The position numbers were made by a program, and so were the translations under genes. A stretch of 64,000 bases of DNA from Diphasiastrum complanatum (Eukaryota; Streptophyta; Lycopodiopsida; Lycopodiales; Lycopodiaceae), in assembly GCA_029204225.1 (NCBI GenBank), contig CM055099.1, positions 43,896,914-43,960,913 on the forward strand, given 5' to 3'. Below, one piece after another: positions 10,268-21,075 of this stretch (position 1 is the first letter of the stretch; every line of letters begins with the position of its first letter). Below the pieces are notes generated by a model. It saw only the letters and a list, made by a program, of their open reading frames with translations. It had not been told where the DNA came from and did no database searches.

Positions 10268-11043
10268 TTAATTTGCTGCCATGTAATTTGTTTCGTAGAA
10301 AACCAATTCTAGTTCCTTGCTATGCACTTTCTCTCTAAGGTAATGATACTGATTTCTATATGATACTTCCTTGATGTGCACTTTCTCTCTAAGATAATGA
10401 TACCTGATATCTATATGTTTGCTTTGAGAGTGAAATCTCGGATTGAGAGGTCGCGCTATTGTGCTTTGATTGTCACAATAGATTGTTGTAGGAAGTGGTT
10501 GTGCAAGGTTCAGGTCTGCAAGCAATTGCCTTAGTCAGATCGCCTCTTTGGTTGCATTGGTGGCAGCTATGTATTCGGATTCCGTTGATGATAATGCAAC
10601 TGAGGTCTCTTCGGGCTGTTCCATGAGATTGGGCCTTGGTTGTATAAAAATACAAATCTAGAAGTTGATTTTCTGGTGTCGACATCTCTTGCCCAATCCG
10701 CATCTGTGTAGGCTTCAAGGATGTCAGAAGTTTGGCTACCTCCATAGCAGATGTTGAGAGTTGTCATTGCTTGGATGTACTTCATGACCTTTGTTAGTGC
10801 TTTCCAATGAGCTACGTCTAGATTTGACATGAACTGGCTGAGTGTACTGACCAAATATGCAAGGTCTTGTTGCGTGCAGATCATTGCATACATCAGTGAG
10901 CCGATGATGGATTGAAACAGGTAGCGCTTCATCTCCTCCTTTTCTGCCTCAGTTTGAGGAGACTGTTCCTTTGATAGCTTTAGTCTAGGGTCGAGTGGAA
11001 AAAGACTGGGTTTGCAGTTGGCCATTCCATACTTTTCTAGCAT
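10268..11043 (-). pseudogene. Copia RNase H, family A
   Basis: Copia RT thumb and RNase H in several frames. 11043-10567 gives FQSIIGSLMYAMICTQQDLAYLVSTLSQFM and HWKALTKVMKYI, then the YTDADWA block with the catalytic Asp. 10525-10268 gives [10 protein letters not shown] and [16 protein letters not shown]. The H-Y-L-R-E-K-V-H stretch occurs twice in a row (about 10318-10430), an internal duplication of roughly 55 bp that disrupts the domain. The normal end (ADIFTKPL) is absent. Not functional. Confidence 0.82.
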
Positions 11044-11680
11044 GTTGTTGAGATATCGTTGCTGACTGATAAAGATCAGTCTACTGGGTCAATCTCGTTG
11101 AATTTGGATTCCGAGACAATAGTGGGCTGGACCCATGTAGTCATCTTGTATTCTTGGGTCGGCATGCATTTTGTATCCTTCATCAAATTCAAATTATTAC
11201 TGAATAAAAGTGTATCATCTACGTAGAGAGTGATGATGATGAAGCAATCTGATACAGACTTGAAATAGACATTCGAGTCTATTGAGTTTGGAATGAAACC
11301 ATTCTCTATCAAAAATGCGTTGATCTTCTGGAACCAGGCTTTGGGTCACCATTTCAACCCATAGAGCGCCTTGTGGATTTTGCATACAAGAAGGTGCTAT
11401 TGCTCGCCGTTGAGTTCGTAGTCCTCTGGTTGCGTCGGTCTAGGAATCCATCTAGTGGACTTCAAGGTCTATCACAGCTGCAACAGAGAGGAGTAGGTGG
11501 ATCGACACATCTTTGACAACTGGGCTGAAGGTTTCTGAGTAATCTAGATCTGGGATCTGGGAAAAGTCTTTGGCGACTAGCCTAAACTTGTAACGATTTA
11601 GTCTTCCTTCAGCATCGTACTTTGTCTTGAATATCCATTTGCATGGAATTGGTTTCTAGTCCTTTGGCAGCTCAGTGAGT
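11044..11680 (-). pseudogene. Copia RT, family A
   Basis: Minus-strand RT remains: FKTKYDAEGRLNRYK at the upstream end, then ETFSPVVKDVSIHLLLSVAA, then after frame changes the YVDD catalytic box (about 11215-11230; FIIITLYVDDTLLF). The stretch between holds several stops. The palm aspartates are still encoded. Confidence 0.8.
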
Positions 11681-11736
11681 GTCCATGTTTGATTCTCCAT
11701 AAGAGAATCGAATTCAGTGTCCATGGTTGCTTTCCA

Positions 11737-12730
11737 CTAGTCAGTACACATCGCCTCAGCAAATGTGTTTGGTTCCTCCACAAAGTAGCAGACCGGATCA
11801 TCCATAAATCTGGGTGGAGGCTGTCTGGACCTGTTTGACCTTCTAGGCTGAACTTTGGTCCTCTGATGTGGGTTGATTCTTTGAGGTTCTGACTCATTGT
11901 CTGAGTCAGCGTCGAGATTCTGCAGTTGACTCTCTGGATCGAAATTGACTGGTTGCTTGATGTGTGAGTCAGAATTATCAGCAGCTTTACCTTTGTGGTC
12001 GATGAACTGGTCTTCCACAAAAATGACATCTCTACTAGTGAATGTCTTCTCGGTATCCAAATTGTAGAGCTTGTACATGTTGTGGTCTGGGGAATAGCCG
12101 ATGAAGATCATTTTTTTGCTCTTGTCATCTAGTTTTCGTCTTAGATCCTCAAGGATCTGAACGAAAGCGATGCATCCAAACACTCAAATATGTTTGAGTG
12201 ATGGTTTTGATCATGTCCACACCTCATAAGGTGTCTTTCCATTCAGGGCTTTGGTGATGGATCGATTTTGTAAATAGATAGCTGTAGTAACAGCTTCTGC
12301 CCAGAATTTCTTTGGAAGAGATACATGGGCTATCATGCTCTTGGCACTTTCGATGAGTGTCCGATTCTTTCGCTCAGCTACACCATTGGACTGAGGTGAG
12401 TAGCTGGTTGTATATTGTTGAAGTATCTCGTTGGCCTTGCAGAACTCCTTGAATTCTATGGAGATGTACTCTCCACCTCCATCTGTGCGTAGGACCTTGA
12501 TCTTCCTCTGGGTCTAATTTTTTGCAGATGCCTTGAACTGCTTGAAGAATTTGAAGAGAGCTCCCTCTGTGGAATCAGTCTGCATTGGGCCACAAATGTC
12601 GTTGTGTACAAGGTCAAGTAGGCCCTTGGATGTATGAACTAAGTCTGAACCGAAGGGCCTCCTAGCATGCTTGCTAATAATACTGCATTCGCATGGAGAA
12701 GTTGGCTTGTTGACTATCAGCAAATCTTTT
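11737..12730 (-). pseudogene. Copia integrase, family A
   Basis: Zinc-finger end (PCECSIISKHARRPF), core start (LLDLVHNDICGPM with the first catalytic Asp), RTDGGGEYISIEF (second Asp), SNGVAERKNR (Glu), KKFWAEAVTTAIYLQNRS, then the 12183-11737 frame with the integrase tail (GYSPDHNMYKLYN, FTSRDVIFVEDQF) and a Ser/Arg-rich linker to RT. The catalytic triad is present in pieces but the frame is broken near 12510 and 12184. Confidence 0.83.
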
Positions 12731-12949
12731 ACTAGATTTTGAGCTGACGTTTAGTGAATACTATTGCAATTAAGGTTGCCAAGTTTGAAGTGCCATAGCA
12801 TATCAGTTGATTCAAAAGTGGCTATGTGAAGAGCTTGACTGTTAGCAAAATAGCAATTGCTAAGTTTGTAAAGATAGCCGCTTCTTCTTCCGTAGGCTAG
12901 CACCTTCCGGGATTTGTCAAGGACAAGTTAGAGTAGCGATGGAGGAAGG

Positions 12950-13640
12950 GTGCCCACAACAGAGCGATGGATTCTTAGAAGTGATGGAGGTGGTGAGTAC
13001 ACCTCCAATAAATTTAATGATTATTGTGAGCTTGAAGGCATTAAAAGAGAGTTTTCTTGTGCATATACACCATCTCAAAATGGGGTGGCTAAAAGAAAGA
13101 ATAGAACACTGTGTGAATGTGCCGAAACCATTAGAATTGAGGCATCCTTGCCAAAAGACTTTTGGGGTGAGGCCATCAATTGTTCAAACTATCTTTGCAA
13201 TCGACTCCCTCATGTAGCACTTGGAGGAAAGTCACCATATGAAGCACTTTATTTGAAGAAACTTGAGGTTGAACACCTTAGAGTATTTGGATGCATATGC
13301 TATGTCCATATTCCCTTGGAAACGAGAAAGAAGGATGATCCTTGTGCAAGCAAAGGAGTAATGGTTGGATATTCATCCAACAAGAAAGCCTATTGAATCT
13401 ACATGCTCTCTACCTCTAAAGTAATTGATAGTAGAGATGTAGTTTTTCATGAAGAAGAAAAGTCCAATCTTGGAGGGGCCGAGATCAAGCAACCTCAAAA
13501 TCTATCGCCTATTGTTATTGAAGACAATCAACATATGGAGGAGTCGAGATCTGAAGCTGGAAGTCCTCGGATTTTCACTCCTAGAAGATCCATGAGGGAG
13601 TGATTCGAGCCCAAGAGGCTCACTTATGATGACAAAGAAA
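12950..13640 (+). pseudogene. Copia integrase, family B
   Basis: 12950-13396 encodes the catalytic core: LRSDGGGEYTSNKF (second Asp), TPSQNGVAKRKNR (the usual A-E-R-K now A-K-R-K, so the catalytic Glu is Lys), FWGEAINCSNYLCNR and the tail GVMVGYSSNKKAY. A stop interrupts at 13395; the frame goes on with VIDSRDVVFHEEE and a Glu/Ser-rich linker to 13603. Loss of the Glu would by itself abolish strand transfer. Confidence 0.82.
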
Positions 13641-13645
13641 AACAA

Positions 13646-14192
13646 GTGGATCTTAATTCCACTTATGCTTATTTTGTTTCTCATGAGGAGCCCAAAGATG
13701 TTCAAGAAGCCCTCAATACCAAGGAGTGGTATCAGGCCATGAAGATTGAATATGATGCCTTGATCACCAACCACACATGGGAGCTAGTGGATCCACCACC
13801 TTACATGCATATCATTGGATACAAGTGGGTGTTCAAGATCAAGTACAATCATGATGGCTCCATCAACAAATACAAGGCAAGATTATGTGCTAAAGGCTTT
13901 GCACAAATATATGGCCTTGACTATGAATAAACCTTTGCTCCTGTAGCAAAGATGGTGAGAATAAGAATCATAATCTCTCTTGCCTTATTTTTTAAGTGGA
14001 AACTATTTCAACTTGATGTCTCCAACGCTTTTTTGAATGGCTATCTTGAGGAGGAGATACATGGAACAGCCTCAAGGATTTATCAAGGATAAATCTAAGG
14101 TGTGTTTGCTATTTAGAAGTCTTTATGGCTTGAAGCAAGCACCTAGATCATAGTATTCAAGACTCAACAACTTTCTACTTTCATTAGGATTT
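13646..14192 (+). pseudogene. Copia RT N-terminal half, family B
   Basis: KEWYQAMKIEYDALITNHTWELVDPP, YKWVFKIKYNHDGSINKYKARLCAKGF, then a stop at 13930 followed by TFAPVAKMVRIRIIISLALFFKWKLFQLDVSNAFLNG. A frameshift near 14055-14065 precedes the SLYGLKQAPRS motif. The stops separate it from the intact C-terminal half that follows. Confidence 0.82.
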
Positions 14193-15212
14193 GTGCTTAG
14201 TGACTATGATCCTTCTATGTACTTAAAGTTTGATGGTAGTAATATTGTCATTCTTCTAATCTATGTAGATGACATTATTCTTAGTGGAAGTTGTTTGATG
14301 TTAGTTCAAGAAACCAAAGATGTTTTAGGAAAAGAATTTAAAATGCAAGATGTAGGAGAGATCCATTACATTTTGGACCTTGAGATTGATTTTCATGAAG
14401 AGTATGCTTTTATCTGTCAATCTAGATATGTCTTTTCTATGTTAAGAAAATTCAATATGCAAAATTGTAAAGGCATAGATACTCCCATGGAGCAACATGT
14501 AAAAGATCCTATTAAAGGTGATGAAAGATCCTTCGAGGACATGACACTTTATAGGAGTCTTATAGGCTCTTTAATTTGGCTTATTATCACTAGACCCGAT
14601 TTGAGCTATTGTGTGCACAAATTGAGTCAATTTATGCAAGATCCCAAGATCCAACATTGGAAGATGGCCAAGAGAGTTCTAAGATATGTATCTTCTACTC
14701 AAGATTATGGTTTATTGTACAAGAATGAAGATCTAACCATTATTGGCTATTCAGATTCCGATTTTGCAAGTGATAAAATGGATCGAAAGTCCATTAATGC
14801 ATATACTATCTTTCTTGGAGGCAATCTTGTGTCTTGGCTTTCAAAGAAGCAAGATACCATATCTCTATCAGCTTGTGAGGCCAAGTACAAAGCACTCACT
14901 ACAACAACTAAAGAGGTGCTTTGGATCAAGAGGTTTATCATGGAGCTAAAGTGCATCAAAGAGGATGATCTTTCCTTGATCAAATGTGACAACATATTGG
15001 CACAAGCTCTTGCAAACAATCCTATTTTTCATGCAAGAAGAAGTGGCACAACATTTTGGGAAAAGCTCATTGGAGGTAAAATCAACTTAGAACATGTCGA
15101 CACATCTTCGTGTATTGCTAATCTTCTCACAAAGCCACTTTGCAAAAGTGCCTTCTCAAAGCATAGGTCTAATCTTGGTCTTAACTCAAGATCAATGCTT
15201 GATCCACATTAG
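14193..15212 (+). pseudogene. Copia RT C-terminal half and RNase H
   Basis: A 339-codon uninterrupted frame. It holds the catalytic box (IYVDDIILSG, about 14260-14275), KYVFSMLRKFNMQNCKGIDTPM-like thumb sequence, YRSLIGSLIWLIITRPDLSY, the WKMAKRVLRYV helix, the RNase H GYSDSDFASDKMDRKS block, LVSWLSKKQDTISLSACEAKY, and the end NLLTKPL. All expected motifs are intact, but it begins after a frameshift, so it is a fragment of a former Gag-Pol polyprotein. It stops 16 bp before the LTR. Confidence 0.87.
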
Positions 15213-15227
15213 ATACATTTTTAGGAG

Positions 15228-15817
15228 TGTCAAAATATTGAAAAATCTATCTAATGTTGTGAGTAGGGGTCCTAAAAATGCCAAAGATGAATTGAGCTCT
15301 TTTGGGATTAAAATATTCAAGGTAGGTAGAAGCAGAAACTCGAGCTACCGTAGGAATTTCCATTTGTACTTTACATGCCACATTTAATGCATGAAAAGAC
15401 TAGGTGGCACAATTAGACATATTGAGGTGGCTTGAATAAGTCTAGATAGCTTGAGAGGTGGATTCACAACTCCAATTCAACTCAAAGTAGGAGAAGAGTC
15501 CATGGATCTATATATATGTGATGTACTCTCATTGAGAAAATGATGAAATTTGTGTGTAATGCAAATTTGGAGACAAGCTCTTTGTGCCCTCTCTCTCACG
15601 AGTTTTGTACTTCCTATTTTCTCTCTCTAGTTGAGTAGAGGCATTTATGATGCTTAGTCTTATGTTTTGTTGATAGATCTTGCTTTTAACACAATATTAT
15701 TGCTTGTATGATCAGCTTTCCTATTGACAACCAATGCTAGTCTGATCTTTATGGCATTATTGGGCTTAGGAGATCAAAAATACATGTGTAGGGCATCCCA
15801 CACGTGTGAATTCAGCA
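15228..15817 (+). repeat. LTR family B, 3' LTR
   Basis: Starts TGTCAAAATATTG shortly after the RNase H stop and ends ...GTGTGAATTCAGCA at 15817, about 590 bp. A TATATATA-like box lies near 15510. The 3' part matches, in reverse complement, the partial LTR at 39882-40291, where it directly adjoins a tRNA-Met primer site; this fixes the 3' end. The preceding polypurine tract is poor (TTTTTAGGAG). Confidence 0.82.
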
Positions 15818-16237
15818 CAAAAGACAGGGCAAACAAGGAATTCAATAGCTTATGTTAGTACTGATCTATGCTGTTCATCTAATTCAATTCAAGAAGTAGT
15901 ACTTGATTTGGGAGCCACCTCACATTTTGTTTCCTCAAAACAAATTTTGTTTGAGTACAAGAAGACAAACTATTTGAGATTCATTATACTTGGAGACGGT
16001 TCTAAACACATGGTTGATGGAACTGGTGTATTATGGCTAGACACGAATCAGGGAGACAAGAAACTGGAGGAAGTTCTCTATGTCCCTACTCTTGATAAAG
16101 ATCTTCTATATGTTGCTAAGATAGTCGATACAGGCATGTCAGTAACCTTCACGAAGAACTCTTGTAAATTGTTCGAGGAAGACTCTGATAACCTGGTTGC
16201 TAAAGGCAACAGAGAAGAAAATTTATACACCTGAACA
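15818..16237 (+). pseudogene. Copia protease, element G
   Basis: A frame of about 140 codons with VLDLGATSHFVSSK. The catalytic D is kept but the usual D-S-G is D-L-G, so the active site has lost its Ser. Downstream GDGSKHMVDGTG and EEVLYVPTLDKDLLYVAKI match the copia protease fold and its C-terminal region. Gag and the zinc knuckle are missing upstream. Confidence 0.8.
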
Positions 16238-17430
16238 TTCGAACTCAAATCGAACAAGTCAATCAAACTCAGGAATCAACAAATGTATTGTGGCACAAGA
16301 GGCTATGTCACATGAACATGGAAGCCTTGAACCAAGCCAATAAAATTCAGAGAATTCAAGGAGTCAAAATCAAAAGTAGAGATATTCGAACTACCTGCGA
16401 ATCCTGTCTTAAAGGCAAGATGACTAGAACACCTTTCAGTAAGGATGTTTATAAGACAACTAAGGTACTTGAAATTGTGCATTCAAATATTTGTGGACCA
16501 TTTGGAGTATTGTCGTTGGGTGATGCAAAGTACTTCGTTACGTTTATTGATGACTTCAACAAGTTCGTTGTAGTATACATTATTCGTACTAAATCTTAAG
16601 CTTTTGAGAAATTCGTTGAGTATACGAATTGGGCTGAGAAGCAAACAGGCAATAAGCTTAAGCAAATTCGCACAGATCGTGGAGGTGAGTACATTTCCAA
16701 CGAATTCAAAGCTTATTGTACTGATCAAGGTATTATGCACACGAAGACTGCATCTTACACACCTCAACACAATGGAATAGTTGAACGAAGGAATTGTACA
16801 CTGATGAAAGCTGCAAGGTGTATGATGACTCATGCGAAAGCACCAAAATAGTTGTGGGCAAAAGCAGTGGCTATATCAAATTATCTTCAGAATCGTATTC
16901 TGAAATCTGGAATATCGGATAAAACTCCTCATGAGATATGGTGGAAGTCGAAGCCAAATCTTGCACATGTTTGGACATTTGGATGCGCAGTGTATATGCA
17001 CATACCATATAAGCTGAGAAAGAAACTCAATGAAAAGACCGTAAACAAGGTTATCTGGTAGGATTCGAGTTACATTCGTCATATTATCGTGTTTATGTAC
17101 CCGAAACTGGCAAGATAAAGGTTGCTCAAGATGTTAAATTTGATGAGATGAAATACATAGCAGACAGTAATCTAGTCAGCTATGAAATTCTCAAAAATTA
17201 TTATGAGCTGCCAACGACAACAGAAGAAAAACAAGCAAAAGATGAAAGAGAGTTACTAGATCCAAAGGGAGGTCAAGATTGAGTACCTGACAAACTTGAA
17301 TCGTCAACTCGAATTCCAGCAGAAAAGGTCGAATCAGAATCGAACCTAAAACCTATAGAATCGAACTTGAAACCACCTGTAAGAAGATCAAACAGACAAT
17401 GAAAACCACCAGAAAGGTATGGTCAGGATG
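16238..17430 (+). pseudogene. Copia integrase, element G
   Basis: GAG-preintegrase (LWHKRLCHMNMEAL ... CESCLKGKM zinc finger), first catalytic Asp region altered (EIVHSNICGPF: the expected D is N), FIDDFNKF, then a stop at 16599. The core continues with RTDRGGEYISNEF and HNGIVERRN (Glu kept), then APK-stop-LWAKAVAISNYLQNR and KPNLAHVWTFGC. At least three stops or shifts. The linker (17100-17430) is Glu/Lys-rich. Confidence 0.82.
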
Positions 17431-18905
17431 TTTTTAATACAACCATCAAATTTTGTGGATTCTCTGATGAACCTCAAACATTCGAGGAAGTTGTTAATTG
17501 ACCAGATAAAGATCACTAATTCAGAAAATGGAGGACAAAATGTCATCCATGTACAAGAACAATGTATGGACACTTGCACCTATACCTGATGGTAGAAAAC
17601 CACTCAAGTGCAAGTGGATCTATAAGATCAAAACAGGTCCTGATGGAGAAAACATCAGATACAAGACAAGGTTGGTTGCTAAAGGATTTTCACAAAAATA
17701 TGGGATCGACTACACTGATACTTTTTCACCGGTAGTCAAACATACATAATTTGCTTGTTATTTGCGTATGCAGTGGCTCATGATCTGAAAATCCATATTG
17801 TGGATGAGAAAATTTGCTTTCCTGCACGCAAAATTGGAAGAAGATTTATTCATGGACCAACCACTTGGTTTTGTAAGCCAAGAAAATCCAAAATACGGAT
17901 GTCACATGAATAAAAGCATTTATGGTCTGAAACAAGCAACAAGACAATGGTATAGAAAGAAGGACGAAACACTACATTCCATAGGCTTCAAACCTCTATT
18001 TGCTTAATCAAATGTCTATATCAAGCATGTCCAAAATGAAATAATCATTCTAGCTATTTATGTTAATGACACGCTTATCTTCTCAAGAAGAGATAAGTTA
18101 ATTTTAGATGTCAAAAGAGACATTTCTGAAATATTTGAGATCGATGACCTAGGAGAAGCTAAAATCTATCTAGGCTTGTAGATCGTGAGAGACTTTGAAG
18201 GTGATAAGTTGTATCTTCACCAACAAAAGTACACTCAAAGATCATTGAAGACTTCAACATGCTCAAATGCAAAGGTGTGTATACTCCCATCATACTTGTA
18301 GCAATACTGAACAAGGCAGATTGTCCGTAGACTCTCGAGGAAGAGGAACGAATGGCCAAAACACCCTATCGTAGGCTGATTAGATCATTGTTATATCTTG
18401 CAGACAACACCAGACCTGATATAGTGTTTACAGTATACATGCCGAGCCAATATAATCAAAACCTAGGATCGTTACATTGGAAGTTGGCAAAGAGAGTACT
18501 ACAATATCTCCAAAAAAACGAAAGACTATGGACTGTGTTGTTCGAAGGAAGCTGAATTTCACATCGAATCTTACAGTGACACAAGCTGGGCATCCATGAA
18601 GGATGATAGTTTAGCATCTGGCACAGCCATACTCTGGATTAGCAAGAAGCAAACAGTAGTAGCTCAATCTTCCTGTGAAGCGAACTATGTAGCAGCAGCA
18701 AAGATGGCAAACAAGCTGATCTAGAATAAACAGATATTGGAAGAATTTGATGAATGTCTTGTTAATGGATAGCACTTCAGCAATCTATCTTACGAAAGAT
18801 CCTATATTTCACTCGAAAATGAAGCACATAGCTATCAAGTATCATGTGATTGGGACTTAGTCGAGAAAAGATACTGAAGACAGCCTTCATACCCACATAG
18901 GAAAT
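17431..18905 (+). pseudogene. Copia RT-RNase H, element G
   Basis: 17528-17749 has [40 protein letters not shown] and DYTDTFSPV. 17798-18007 has ALEEDLFMDQPLGF-like and SIYGLKQATRQW sequence. The catalytic box near 18058-18075 reads YVND instead of YVDD, so one catalytic Asp is lost. 18352-18555 has YRRLIRSLLYLADNTRPDI and WKLAKRVLQYL. RNase H (SDTSWASM, SSCEANY) runs to 18905, where another element interrupts it. Confidence 0.82.
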
Positions 18906-19522
18906 TGTGGAAGATTTCAGATCCTTAAGATCCAATATACTTGAATGATCTTTGGTTAGAAAGAGAAATACACTACCAATTTCACCAATGTAGAAAAATC
19001 AGCATCTACACACAATTTGAGATGCAAACACTAATAGAACTTGATCAAACTTGAATGAAATGATTATGTACTATTGCTATCCGTAAAAAACCAGCAAAGG
19101 GTCCAAAAATAACAAATATAGATCATTTTACACATAGAATTGCAAGCAATCACCAAGATAGTGCACCAGTGGATAGAACCATGTATAAGCATGAAATGAG
19201 ATAGAGAAGAGAGAAGATGACTCTCTCCACGAGTTACATCCTTTTATAACAGGTCCAAACCCTATTTGGCCACTTGGGTTTCCCACCAAAATGCTAACCC
19301 TACCAATTTTGGGTCTAGATTCAATGTACCCAACTTATTCAAATTGAATCTACTCAAACTCGCATTCTATCTTTCCCACACTTTCAAAAAGTGTTTATTC
19401 AATTGAAATTTAGACTAATGAACTTTGAAAAGTCAACCTCTAAGTCTAAAACAAGTTTTGGCCTCAATATGCCAAATATGGAAATATTGCAAAATGTGAT
19501 GAAACTAGTTGAATCTTTCACA
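18906..19522 (-). repeat. LTR of copia element H (3')
   Basis: About 617 bp; on the minus strand it starts TGTGAAAGATTCAAC at 19522 and ends ...CTGAAATCTTCCACA at 18906. The adjacent CTCCCTCTTCAACTAG (19523-19538) is the reverse complement of the polypurine tract. The insertion lies inside the RNase H of copia element G. The other LTR is truncated, so the target duplication cannot be confirmed. Confidence 0.87.
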
Positions 19523-19995
19523 CTCCCTCTTCAACTAGTTTTAGCATAGACTTTGATAATATTCCAAGTGAAGTCCTATGCTTCATGAACAAGTCTTTTC
19601 CCAATGCTTTGGTGAAGATATCAGCTACACATTCCCTTGAAGACACATGTTGAAGCTCCACCTCCTTTGCAATGACTCGCTCCCTCACAAAATGATATTG
19701 TATCTCAATATGCTTGCTCCTAGCATGAAAGATAGGATTGGATGCCATTCTTTGGGCTGATTGATTGTCACAAAAGATGATTGGGCTCTCTGAAAAATCC
19801 TAGTGGCTTGTTTCTTTGACATCCATGATATAGCTCCATCACCTATGAAAATACAATAAGAACTAATGGATTTCCTATCCATTACATCTCCAGCATAGTC
19901 CGAATCTAAAAATCCAAAAAGATTAGGTGATGATCCCTCATACAATATGCCAAAATCTTGAGTTCCAATGATGTACCTCAAAACTCGCTTTCCTA
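19523..19995 (-). pseudogene. Copia RNase H end, element H
   Basis: Two overlapping minus-strand frames. 19981-19685 holds RYIIGTQDFGILYEGS, GFLDSDYAGDVMDRKSISSYCIFIGDGAISWMSKKQ. 19748-19518 holds ASNPIFHARSKHIEIQYHFVRERVIAKEVEL and VADIFTKALGKDLFMKHRTSLGI. This is a normal copia RNase H C-terminus with one frameshift near 19700-19790. Upstream, the sequence turns into the module instead of the RT thumb. Confidence 0.83.
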
Positions 19996-21075
19996 GCTTC
20001 CAATGCTCTTAGCATAGTTTTTGCCAGTAGAACTTTGATCCATCATAAGAATGATCTTCTTCCTAAGAATAAATCTCCTTTCAATGATCATGTAATGCTC
20101 AAAATAGAAACAACCATAATTGATATAGAGAATAGTGTCCCCTTGGGATGCTTCACTATTTCTTACATCAATTTTACATGTAAAAATGTGACTAGAACAT
20201 GAAGAATCAAATAGAATGTAAATGAAATGATTCCGCCATGCTTCCAACTCTGAACTCTCTGGAAAAATACAGCAACAAACAATAAATGAGAGTGATCAAC
20301 TTTTGCTTGCATGTCTCCTCCTTCTTTGTCCTTTGTTGCCTTGTATCCACCATGATACTCCATGAATGAGCCTCCATCTTCATCTTGCCACAAGAAACCA
20401 TCAAACCTTGGAAATCCATGAGTAGGTGAGTACATAAATGATGCAAATCCAGCACCACATGACTCCGTAAACCAAGTAGTTTGCACTAGTCCATCTTCAA
20501 GATCTACTTGACACAAGAAAATGACCATGAATTCACCAAAAATTGACAATCTCCAAGTATTGGCACCAAGTAGCTCAACACTTGAGAACTTAGCCATGGA
20601 TGAGTGACATAATGAACCTCCAATAGCTTCATTTCCATCAGCAAAATCAGCCAAGAATGCTAGTACAAATCCAACATCAAAACAATGCTCACCAATGTAG
20701 CTAGTTTTACCATATCTTGACAATTTGCACACATCCACATGAAATTGCTCAAACATGAGATAGAACAAGTAAAGTAAACTTGAACAACACTTCCTTGCTG
20801 CTCCTTTGACCTTACTTGAGTCTTCAATATGCTGCAAAAACATATCCATAACACCTTTGCCAATTACCTCTCCTTTGATGCTCTTAACTAGCTCCAAATT
20901 GCCAACTTCCCTTTTGACTAGTTGAAGCGCTTTGAGATCAACCTCTTGATCTTCAACTTGACCATCAAAGTCATTGAACAAACTTTGTTTTCCAGATCCA
21001 TTACTTGATTTTACAGCAAGATAACATCCATCCACTTGCATAGCTCCATGTACACAAGAAGATCTTCCAAAAGAT
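19996..21075 (-). mobile_element. Unrecognised module replacing RT, copy 2
   Basis: Lies between the RT start (EWIQAMDLEYRSLMKSE) and the RNase H helix (KRVLRYI), where about 250 residues of RT are expected. The coding part (to about 20163) is in frame with the upstream integrase, giving a 712-codon frame from 22301. It shares CCSSLLY, GEFMVIFL, DLEDGLV, ESCGAGFASFMYSPTHGFPRFDG and GGSF-like stretches with the modules near 8.2 and 42.2 kb. About 150 bp of noncoding DNA after the stop is shared too. An extra run of about 60 residues (IGEHCFDVGFVLAFLADFAD...) is absent from the other copies. No retroviral motif or known domain is recognised. Confidence 0.6.

Larger units (their letters stand above)
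10174..12930 (-). mobile_element. Copia element body, family A
   Basis: Internal region of the copia element whose 3' LTR is 9070-10173. Reading down from 12900: GAG-preintegrase (LWHFKLGNLN; the His of the usual R-L-G-H-L-N is Asn), integrase (TDGGGEY, QSNGVAERKNR), integrase tail (KKMIFIGYSPDH, TSRDVIFVEDQF), RT and RNase H. Gag, protease and the 5' LTR are missing; the upstream edge at about 12930 abuts an oppositely oriented copia element. Stops and frameshifts throughout show it is dead. Confidence 0.85.
12950..15817 (+). mobile_element. Copia element, family B, 5'-truncated
   Basis: Plus-strand copia element running from the integrase core to a complete 3' LTR (15228-15817). Everything upstream of the integrase core is missing: the edge near 12950 joins the minus-strand family A body. 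A second family B piece (PBS plus part of a 5' LTR, minus strand) is at 39.47-40.29 kb. The RT-RNase H part is the best preserved copia pol sequence in the window. Confidence 0.87.
15818..18905 (+). mobile_element. Copia element G, truncated at both ends
   Basis: Protease, integrase, RT and RNase H of a plus-strand copia element. The left edge touches the family B LTR. The right edge is cut at 18905 by insertion of the minus-strand copia element H, inside the RNase H end (FIPT-x-E). It is the same family as the minus-strand tail at 52.59-53.92 kb, with near-identical motifs such as SNVYIKHV, DKLILDVKRDI and LGEAKI, where the remainder of RNase H and an LTR are preserved. Confidence 0.87.
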
